Part shown: positions 1 to 5,589 of the stretch, in pieces
How the letters are laid out: every line of letters begins with the position of its first letter
How positions within the stretch are numbered: the stretch's first letter is position 1
Assembly: GCA_003497225.1 (NCBI GenBank)
Contig: DNJQ01000123.1
Coordinates: 1 to 5,589 of the forward strand
Reading direction: 5' to 3'
DNA: 5,589 nt
Source: Bacillota bacterium
Lineage (GTDB): Bacteria > Bacillota_I > Bacilli_A > RFN20 > CAG-288
Notes under the pieces: model-generated
Seen by the model: only the letters and a program-made list of their open reading frames with translations
Databases searched by the model: none
What the model was told of the DNA's origin: nothing
Program-made: the position numbers and the translations under genes

Positions 1-35
1 TTATATATATTTATTATGTAATATTTTGTCAATTT

Positions 36-44
36 TGCTATAAT
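36..44 (+). promoter_or_regulatory. Extended -10 promoter for mutS (TGCTATAAT)
   Basis: TGCTATAAT is a perfect TGnTATAAT extended -10 element. No good -35 hexamer lies at the usual spacing: the 14-21 region (TTATGTAA) is a poor match. Extended -10 promoters can work without one, and the surrounding sequence is very AT-rich. The T that ends the box is at 44, so a start point about seven bases downstream falls at or next to A51, the first base of the mutS ATG. It is the only promoter-like sequence in a non-coding part of the window. Chance occurrence in AT-rich DNA is possible, but the full nine-base match directly before a gene makes it credible. Confidence 0.6.
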
Positions 45-50
45 GTTTGC

Positions 51-2618
51 ATGGAAAAAACAAAAGAACAAAATAGCGAAATAACCATTGATGGAAAGTT
101 TACACCGATGGTCATGCAGTACATCGAAATTAAAAAGAAACACCCCGAGGTATTGATATTTTTTAGACTGGGTGATTTTTATGAATTATTCTTTGATGAT
201 GCTAAATTAGCATCAAGAGAATTACAACTTTATTTAACAAGTAAGGCTGCTGGAAATAATCAAAAGATTCCAATGTGTGGGATTCCACATAGAGCATATT
301 TAACATATGTTTCTAAACTTATTGATAAAGGCTATAAAGTTGGAATTGTTGAACAAATGGAAGATCCAAAATTAACGAAGACTTTAGTTCAACGCGATGT
401 TATACAAATTATTTCTCCAGGAGCAAATCTAGAGTTAAAAGAGGATTCTAATAATTTTATTGGAGCCTTAATGGAAAGTGATTTTGCATATATCTTAGCT
501 TATGCTGATTTATCTACTGGTGAACAATTTGTTACGAATATCAATCATGATTATCGTTCGGTATTAGCGATGATTTCTAATCTTGATATTAAAGAAATCG
601 TCGTCAGCACATCTTTTGATGCTTCATTAATCAATTTTATTAAGGAAAATCTTCATGTCGTTTTTTCTTATAACAATGATGATAATACATCAATTGAAAT
701 GGAACCTTTATTTGCTTATTTAAAGGATGCAAGACACATGAAGTGTGTTGCAAAATTATATAATTATTTAGTTGATTCTCAAAAAAGAAAACTTGATTAT
801 TTTCAACCCGTAGTTAATCGTTTGGCTAAAAAGTCATTGGGCTTAGATCATTCTTCAAGAGTTAATCTTGAATTAACTCGTGCGTTAAGTGGTGAAGGTA
901 GTTATGGAACACTATATTGGTTATTAAATAAAACCAGTACGTCCATGGGCGCGAGACTACTTAGAAGTTTTATTGAAGAACCAAGCTGTGATATTAAAGA
1001 AATTGAACTTAGACAAAATATCATTCAAGATTTATTAGATAATTTTTTAGCACGTGGAGATATAAAAGAAGCATTATCTTCAATTTATGATCTTGACCGT
1101 TTGATTGGACGTGTGGGATTTAATTCATGTAGCGGTAGAGAAATGCTTCAACTTAAAAAATCACTAATGGCAGTTCCATCATTAAAAAATATTTTAAAAA
1201 CATTACCAGTGGAACACTTTGGTGATATTTATAACAAATTAGGTGATTTTACTCAGTTAACTGATCTTTTAGAAAGAGCAATTAATCCTGAATGTCCAAT
1301 GAATATATCCGAAGGTGGAATATTTAAAAAAGGCTACGATGAAAAACTCGATGAATTAATTGATATTTCAGGAAACGGCAAAGAGTGGTTAATTAAGATA
1401 GAGAATAAAGAGAAGGAAAGAACAGGTATTAGAAACTTAAAAGTCGGCTATAACCGTGTTTTCGGTTATTATATTGAAATATCTAATTCTTTCTTGAGTC
1501 AGATTAAACCAGAGTTTGGGTATATCAGAAAGCAAACATTAACCAATGGTGAAAGATTTATCACTGAAGATTTAAAAGAAGCGGAAAATAAACTTGTTAA
1601 TGCTGAACAATCGCGGATAATTTTGGAGCAAAAATTGTTCCAAGAACTCCGTCAACACGTAGCAAGTTATACTACCTCTATTCAAACTTTAGGAAAAGCG
1701 ATAGCTTTCTTAGATGTTATGGTTAGTTTAAGTGAAGTTGCTAGTGAAGGGGGATATATTAGACCGACATTCAATATGGAAAGAAGAATTGAAGTAATTG
1801 ATGCACGTCACCCAGTGATAGAAAAAGTATTACCTGATAAAGAATTTGTCACTAATGATTATGTGATGGATAAGGATACTGATATATTAATTATTACTGG
1901 TCCTAATATGGGTGGTAAATCTACTTATATGAGAGAATTCGCACTTTTAGTCATTATGGCCCAAATGGGTAGCTTTTTACCAGCAAAGAAAGCTGAGTTA
2001 TATTTATTTGATAATATCTTCACCCGTATTGGAGCTAGTGATGATTTAATTAAAGGGCAATCAACATTTATGGTTGAAATGTCTGAGTGTAATGCAGCTT
2101 TAAGAAACGCTACGAGCGAAAGTTTAATTCTATTTGATGAAATTGGAAGAGGAACAGCAACCTATGATGGAATGGCTTTGGCTCAAGCGATACTAGAATA
2201 TTTAGTTGAACATGTTCATGCTAAAACTTTATTCTCCACGCACTATCATGAAATAACTAATTTAGTTTCTAATATGCCGAGCATAAAAAATGTTCATGTT
2301 TCAGTTAGTGAAAAAGAAGGAAAGGTTACTTTCTTATATAAGATTCAAGATGGACCGATGGATAAATCTTATGGTATTAATGTTGCTTCTTTAGCTTCTC
2401 TTCCTGATTCATTAATAAAAAGAGCAAAAGTGATATTAAATGCTCTTGAAGAAAAGAAGATTGATTTTGAAGGAATTAAAGAAAATATCGTTGTGAGTGA
2501 AGAAAAGAAAGACGAATTAAAAACATATATTAAAAGCTTAGATCCTATGACTTTATCACCACTTGAGGCTTTAAACATTCTCTTTGAATTAAAGAAGAGG
2601 TGCGATAAAGATGAGTAG
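51..2618 (+). CDS. mutS: DNA mismatch repair protein MutS
   Basis: MutS is the mismatch-recognition ATPase of cytoplasmic DNA mismatch repair; it binds mispairs and small loops as a dimer and recruits MutL. The protein has 855 residues, the usual family length. The mismatch-binding domain (about 15-125) carries the Phe-X-Glu motif GDFYEL with F43 and E45. A connector domain (about 130-260) and core/lever and clamp regions (about 265-560, clamp near 430-525) follow. The C-terminal ABC-type ATPase has Walker A GPNMGGKST (617-625), the signature region GQSTFMVEM (669-677), Walker B LILFDEIGRG with D696 and E697, and STHYHE with H731. A short C-terminal tail ends in the family's typical helical segment (SLDPMTLSPLEAL). 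ATG 51 fits because it leaves 17 residues before the conserved TPM segment, as in homologues; the frame is open upstream to the window edge but has no ATG, GTG or TTG there. No Shine-Dalgarno sequence precedes it. The stop is TAG and overlaps mutL. All catalytic motifs are intact. Confidence 0.97.
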   Translation: MEKTKEQNSEITIDGKFTPMVMQYIEIKKKHPEVLIFFRLGDFYELFFDDAKLASRELQLYLTSKAAGNNQKIPMCGIPHRAYLTYVSKLIDKGYKVGIVEQMEDPKLTKTLVQRDVIQIISPGANLELKEDSNNFIGALMESDFAYILAYADLSTGEQFVTNINHDYRSVLAMISNLDIKEIVVSTSFDASLINFIKENLHVVFSYNNDDNTSIEMEPLFAYLKDARHMKCVAKLYNYLVDSQKRKLDYFQPVVNRLAKKSLGLDHSSRVNLELTRALSGEGSYGTLYWLLNKTSTSMGARLLRSFIEEPSCDIKEIELRQNIIQDLLDNFLARGDIKEALSSIYDLDRLIGRVGFNSCSGREMLQLKKSLMAVPSLKNILKTLPVEHFGDIYNKLGDFTQLTDLLERAINPECPMNISEGGIFKKGYDEKLDELIDISGNGKEWLIKIENKEKERTGIRNLKVGYNRVFGYYIEISNSFLSQIKPEFGYIRKQTLTNGERFITEDLKEAENKLVNAEQSRIILEQKLFQELRQHVASYTTSIQTLGKAIAFLDVMVSLSEVASEGGYIRPTFNMERRIEVIDARHPVIEKVLPDKEFVTNDYVMDKDTDILIITGPNMGGKSTYMREFALLVIMAQMGSFLPAKKAELYLFDNIFTRIGASDDLIKGQSTFMVEMSECNAALRNATSESLILFDEIGRGTATYDGMALAQAILEYLVEHVHAKTLFSTHYHEITNLVSNMPSIKNVHVSVSEKEGKVTFLYKIQDGPMDKSYGINVASLASLPDSLIKRAKVILNALEEKKIDFEGIKENIVVSEEKKDELKTYIKSLDPMTLSPLEALNILFELKKRCDKDE
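2595..2600 (+). promoter_or_regulatory. Ribosome binding site for mutL
   Basis: AAGAGG, followed by TG, lies inside the end of mutS and ten bases before the mutL ATG at 2611. It is a partial match to the AAGGAGGTG consensus at workable spacing. It fixes ATG 2611 as the mutL start and shows that this organism uses Shine-Dalgarno initiation, in contrast to the bare start of mutS. Confidence 0.7.
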
Positions 2619-4434
2619 AATTAATTTAATGAGCGCCGAACTCGCTAACCGGATAGCGGCTGGTGAAGTTGTTGATCGTCCATCTAGTGTAGTTAAAGAA
2701 TTAGTTGAAAATTCTCTCGATGCCAAAAGTAAGAATATCCGTATATCAATTAATCAAGCTGGACGCGATATGATTAGAGTTCAAGATGATGGAATTGGAA
2801 TGGATGCTATCGATGCAGAACTATGCTTTTTGCGTCACGCTTCAAGTAAAATTAAGTCAACCTTTGATTTAAGAAGAATCACTACTTTAGGATTTAGAGG
2901 TGAGGCTCTTCCTTCTATCGCTTCTGTATCTAATGTAACGATGCTAACATATGATGGAAACTCAAGTACTGGGTATGAAGTTTATGTTGAGCCAGGAAAA
3001 GACCCGATTGTAAAGGAAGGATTAAAAAGACAAGGAACTATCTTTACTATAAGAGATTTATTTTTTAACACTCCAGCTAGACTTAAATATCTTAAATCTG
3101 ATAACACGGAGAATTCTTCAATAATTGAAGTTTGTGAAAACCTCGCTATTTCTAATTCAGGTGTGGCTTTTGAATTAGAGATTGATGGTAAAAGGATATT
3201 TAAAACTTCCGGAAGAGGAAATTTAAAAGAAACTATAAGTGAAATATATGGATTAGATATTGTTCGTTCAACCATTGAGTTTAATGGCGAAAATCAATTC
3301 TTTAAGGTTTCTGGCTATGTTTGTAAGCCAAACATTTCTTATGCTTCTAGATATCATATTCTAACTTTTTTAAACGGTAGAAGCGTTTATATTTATAAAG
3401 TTAATCAAGCGCTTCTTACTGCATTTAAAGATTATCTTCCACCAAATAGATATCCTTTTGCAGTAATATCTATTGAAGCTGATTATGCTCTAGTAGATGT
3501 AAATGTTCATCCTTCTAAAAAAGAAGTTAGAATTAGTGAAGAAGAAAAACTATCAAAACTAGTTGAAGAATCGGTTAAATCAGCGCTTATTTCTGATCGT
3601 CCTATCTATACTCCAGTTAAAATAAATGTTGCGGGTTTAGAAAAACTAGATAAAGTTAAAGAACAGTTAACTTTAAGTGATGTAGTTAATGATGAAGATA
3701 ATAATATTTATCAAGAATCGATAAAGGAAGAAGAAAATATAATAAAAGATGAAGTTAAGGAAGAAGTTAATAATGAAGTGCTACCGGTTATAAAAGAAGA
3801 GGAAAATGAAAAGCCTGTTGATCTTTTAGAATCAGAACCACGAACTTTCCTTCCTGATTTAGAAGTTATCGGACAAGTTTTAAAAACATATATCGTGTGC
3901 GATGGATCGGATGGAATATATTTAATTGATCAACACGCGGCACAAGAAAGAATTAATTACGAAAAAGTACTAGCAGATTTTTCAAAGAAAGAGATGGAAG
4001 TTGTTTCACCATTATCTCCGATATTAATCGATGTTTCTCCTAGCGTCATGATTGGCTTAGATGAAAAGCATATCGCTCAACTTCACCGCATCGGCTTTGA
4101 TGTAGAAGTCTTTACGGGAAATACTTTGCGCGTTTCAACTATTCCTTTACTATTAAAAGATGACGATGATACATCAATGATTAAGGATTTAATTTGCTCA
4201 TGTTTACAAGATAAAAAATGTGAAATGTCTGATTTAAAGCATTTAGCCATAGCAACAGTTGCATGTAAAGCTTCAATTAAGGCCAATATGTTTTTAACGA
4301 AAGAAATGATGGAAACACTAATTAAACAACTAGCCCAGTGCAAAAATCCAAATAATTGTCCTCACGGCCGTCCAACTATAATTAAACTTAGCAAATACGA
4401 AATTGAAAAACTATTTAAGAGGACAGGATTTTGA
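2611..4434 (+). CDS. mutL: DNA mismatch repair protein MutL (endonuclease type)
   Basis: MutL couples MutS mismatch recognition to strand incision. The 607-residue protein starts with a GHKL ATPase domain: AAGEVVDRP (16-24), KELVENSLDA with likely catalytic E30 and Mg-binding N34, QDDGIGM (58-64; D59 is the likely nucleotide-binding Asp) and GFRGEAL (94-100). The transducer domain ends in VNVHPSKKEVR (297-307). A charged, acidic linker covers roughly 345-412. The C-terminal dimerisation/endonuclease domain has the metal-binding motif DQHAAQERINYE (440-451, matching DQHA-X2-E-X4-E), ACKASIKAN (551-559) and CPHGRP (583-588). This marks it as the nicking type of MutL found in bacteria without MutH. 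The Bacillus-type sliding-clamp motif expected just after the DQHA motif is degenerate here (M462-P467, MEVVSP, no Gln). The start overlaps the last 8 bases of mutS and the TGA stop overlaps the next gene, so translation is probably coupled. The protein has no tryptophan. Confidence 0.97.
   Translation: MSRINLMSAELANRIAAGEVVDRPSSVVKELVENSLDAKSKNIRISINQAGRDMIRVQDDGIGMDAIDAELCFLRHASSKIKSTFDLRRITTLGFRGEALPSIASVSNVTMLTYDGNSSTGYEVYVEPGKDPIVKEGLKRQGTIFTIRDLFFNTPARLKYLKSDNTENSSIIEVCENLAISNSGVAFELEIDGKRIFKTSGRGNLKETISEIYGLDIVRSTIEFNGENQFFKVSGYVCKPNISYASRYHILTFLNGRSVYIYKVNQALLTAFKDYLPPNRYPFAVISIEADYALVDVNVHPSKKEVRISEEEKLSKLVEESVKSALISDRPIYTPVKINVAGLEKLDKVKEQLTLSDVVNDEDNNIYQESIKEEENIIKDEVKEEVNNEVLPVIKEEENEKPVDLLESEPRTFLPDLEVIGQVLKTYIVCDGSDGIYLIDQHAAQERINYEKVLADFSKKEMEVVSPLSPILIDVSPSVMIGLDEKHIAQLHRIGFDVEVFTGNTLRVSTIPLLLKDDDDTSMIKDLICSCLQDKKCEMSDLKHLAIATVACKASIKANMFLTKEMMETLIKQLAQCKNPNNCPHGRPTIIKLSKYEIEKLFKRTGF
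3751..3786 (+). repeat. Three degenerate 12-bp units in the MutL linker
   Basis: Units begin at 3751, 3763 and 3775 (GAAGTTAAGGAA, GAAGTTAATAAT, GAAGTGCTACCG) and encode EVKE, EVNN and EVLP (residues 381-392). The 12-base period keeps the reading frame. They sit in the acidic, low-complexity linker between the ATPase and endonuclease domains, where sequence and length are poorly conserved across MutL proteins. The third unit is diverged, so this is either a small decayed tandem duplication or simple compositional bias. Confidence 0.4.
4417..4422 (+). promoter_or_regulatory. Ribosome binding site selecting the miaA TTG start
   Basis: AAGAGG lies eight bases before TTG 4431, within the last codons of mutL. 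The same hexamer precedes mutL. It supports the TTG as a real start: the next in-frame ATG (4506) lies after the P-loop and would remove the ATP-binding motif. Confidence 0.7.
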
Positions 4435-5589
4435 TTTACGTTATTTTAGGAACTACCGCTTCAGGGAAAACAGATTTAGCATTAAAACTAGCGCGCAGAT
4501 ATAATATGCCACTAATTGGATGCGATGCTTTTCAGATTTATAAAGAATTAATAAAGGGAAGTGCTGTACCAAGTGAAGATGAACTAGAAGGAATTAAGCA
4601 TCATTTAATAAGTGATCACTCAATTAAAAGTCCGATAAATATAGCTGATTATCAAAGAGAATGTAGAAAAATACTCGATGAATATCTTAAACTTGGACAA
4701 GATGTCATTATGTGTGGTGGATCATTTTTATATGCTAAATCCGCTTTGTTTTCTTATGAATTTCCTAAAGAAAGTAGCAGCGAATCTTTTGATGAATTAG
4801 ATAATGATGAATTATATTCTATGCTTATTAAATTAGATCCTTCTTCCTCTGAAAAGATTCATAAGAACAATAGAAAAAGAGTTATTAGAGCAATAATTAA
4901 TGCCAAAAATAATAATAAAAGAAGTCAAACAAACGATAAACTAATTTATCCAGCTAAATTTTTTGCTATTGATATAGCTAAAGAAGAGAATGAACAAAAC
5001 ATAGTTTTAAGAACAGAAAAGATGTTTGATAATGGCTTTGTTGATGAAGTTAAAGAATTAATTAAAGATGAAAAGAATTTTACTACGGCTTTAGAAGCTA
5101 TTGGCTATAAGCAGATTATTGAAGGACTTAAAAATGGTGATACTGAAGAAGAAATGAAAAATCTCACCATTATTAAAACCAGACAATACGCTAAAAGGCA
5201 AAGAACATTTTTGCGTCACCAATTTGAAAATATAAATATTTTAAAATCTGAAGATATTGAACGCTTAATTGATAATCATCAAATGATGAAGAAAAGAACT
5301 GAACTAGCCCTAGGAAAAGAAAAGTATACTAAGATAATTAATCAGAATGTTTTAATATGTGGAATTGGTGGAGTTGGTGCAACGCTATGTGAAGCTTTGT
5401 GTCGCTTAGGTGTAATGAAAATTACTATTATAGATTTTGATGTTGTTTCTGCATCTAATCTTAATAGACAAATACTTTATGATGTTAATGATATAGGAAC
5501 AAATAAAGTTGATGCTGCAAAAGAAAAACTATTAAAGATTAATCCTTTAATTGAGGTGAATTGTATAAAGCAAAAAATAGATTCAAATC
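4431..5589 (+). CDS. miaA: tRNA dimethylallyltransferase MiaA fused in frame to a TcdA-like domain (3' partial)
   Basis: MiaA transfers a dimethylallyl group from DMAPP to N6 of A37 in tRNAs reading UNN codons, giving i6A. The start is TTG, overlapping the mutL stop as TTGA. The MiaA part (about 1-284) has the P-loop GTTASGKT (7-14), CDAFQIYKEL with D32 at the general-base position, KHHLIS (56-61), CGGSFLY (95-101), HKNNRKRVIRA (144-154), ALEAIGYKQ (220-228) and TRQYAKRQRTFLR (250-262). It is some 30 residues shorter than B. subtilis MiaA. Differences from the usual consensus are Ser98 where GGTxLY has Thr, and TFLR where TWFR is common. The frame then continues with no stop into an E1-like/ThiF-fold domain (from about 285). 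At least 386 codons lie in the window and the gene runs off the right edge. The MiaA identity is secure. The fusion is seen directly in the reading frame, but a sequencing error removing a stop cannot be excluded from one sequence. Confidence 0.93.
   Translation, partial: MIYVILGTTASGKTDLALKLARRYNMPLIGCDAFQIYKELIKGSAVPSEDELEGIKHHLISDHSIKSPINIADYQRECRKILDEYLKLGQDVIMCGGSFLYAKSALFSYEFPKESSSESFDELDNDELYSMLIKLDPSSSEKIHKNNRKRVIRAIINAKNNNKRSQTNDKLIYPAKFFAIDIAKEENEQNIVLRTEKMFDNGFVDEVKELIKDEKNFTTALEAIGYKQIIEGLKNGDTEEEMKNLTIIKTRQYAKRQRTFLRHQFENINILKSEDIERLIDNHQMMKKRTELALGKEKYTKIINQNVLICGIGGVGATLCEALCRLGVMKITIIDFDVVSASNLNRQILYDVNDIGTNKVDAAKEKLLKINPLIEVNCIKQKIDSN
5283..5589 (+). other. TcdA-like E1/ThiF-fold domain (N-terminal part) of the fusion protein
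   Basis: Residues 285-386 of the third frame match the N-terminal portion of TcdA (CsdL/YrvM), which uses ATP to cyclise t6A37 of ANN-reading tRNAs to ct6A37. Visible motifs are RTELALGKEKYTKI (resembling the RNELAIGKE start of B. subtilis YrvM), the nucleotide-binding loop GIGGVG (311-316), the acidic end of the next strand IIDFD with D335, SNLNRQ with R346 (342-347), DIGTNK with K359 and KINP (369-372). GIGGVG plus NxNRQ favours TcdA over ThiF/MoeB, which usually read GAGGLG and SNLQRQ. TcdA proteins are about 250 residues, so more than half lies beyond the window. If this were a separate gene it would start at ATG 5283 or 5286, but no Shine-Dalgarno sequence precedes either and no stop separates them from miaA. 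Another E1-like family remains possible until the C-terminal half is seen. Confidence 0.8.

Noticed and set aside
26..31. TTGTCA as a -35 box for mutS
   Set aside because: It is only seven bases from the -10 element, far too close for a sigma-A type promoter.
759..764. TATAAT inside mutS
   Set aside because: No TTGACA-like box at 16-19 bases upstream and no TG extension; such hexamers are expected by chance in AT-rich coding DNA.
2369..2578. 69-codon open frame on the minus strand
   Set aside because: It lies entirely inside the conserved C-terminal part of mutS, has no recognisable motifs, and is the expected antisense shadow of an AT-rich gene.
2982..3275. 97-codon open frame on the minus strand
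   Set aside because: It is antisense to the conserved MutL ATPase/transducer region, with no domain or ribosome binding site that I recognise.
4083..4343. 86-codon open frame on the minus strand
   Set aside because: It is antisense to the MutL endonuclease domain, with no recognisable protein features.
4432..4449. Possible TGA recoding as tryptophan, which would extend MutL five codons to TAG 4447
   Set aside because: MutL ends naturally at the TGA after KLFKR, as in homologues. Both tryptophans in the window use TGG and no in-frame TGA occurs, so the standard bacterial code is the simpler reading.
5283..5589. ThiF or MoeB (thiamine or molybdopterin adenylyltransferase) as identity of the fused domain
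   Set aside because: The GIGGVG loop, NLNRQ and the RxELALGKE-type start fit TcdA better than the GAGGLG and SNLQRQ patterns of ThiF/MoeB. The missing C-terminal half leaves some doubt.

Overview
The window is a compact, strongly AT-rich stretch with every gene on the + strand and almost no non-coding sequence. It carries a DNA mismatch-repair pair, mutS then mutL, followed by a tRNA-modification gene, miaA. Gene order, low G+C, AAGAGG-type ribosome binding sites and an endonuclease-type MutL point to a low-GC Gram-positive lineage (Bacillota, possibly a small-genome Bacilli relative of the Mollicutes). Classical mycoplasmas generally lack MutS and MutL, and no in-frame TGA is used as tryptophan, so they are an unlikely source. 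This placement is an inference from the sequence alone.

Layout: bases 1-50 are a very AT-rich upstream region (8 G/C of 50) with a consensus extended -10 box, TGCTATAAT. The box sits so close to the mutS ATG that the predicted transcription start falls on the start codon, so the mutS message may be leaderless. mutS (51-2618) and mutL (2611-4434) overlap by 8 bases. mutL overlaps the next frame by 4 bases (TTGA: a TTG start on a TGA stop). The third frame runs from 4431 off the right edge.

The most notable feature is this third frame. Its first ~284 codons encode tRNA dimethylallyltransferase MiaA. The same frame then continues, with no stop codon and no internal ribosome binding site, into the N-terminal part of an E1-like/ThiF-fold protein that best matches TcdA (CsdL/YrvM), the enzyme that cyclises t6A37 to ct6A37. 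As read, this is a MiaA-TcdA fusion joining two enzymes that both modify adenosine 37 next to the tRNA anticodon, but in different tRNA sets. I know of no characterised protein with this arrangement.

How the genes work together: MutS recognises mismatches and recruits MutL, whose own metal-dependent endonuclease (DQHAAQE, ACKAS and CPHGRP motifs present) would nick the strand, so MutH would not be needed. MiaA-TcdA would maintain decoding fidelity through position 37 of tRNA. Tight overlaps suggest one translationally coupled operon. No terminator, RNA gene, mobile element or CRISPR array is visible.
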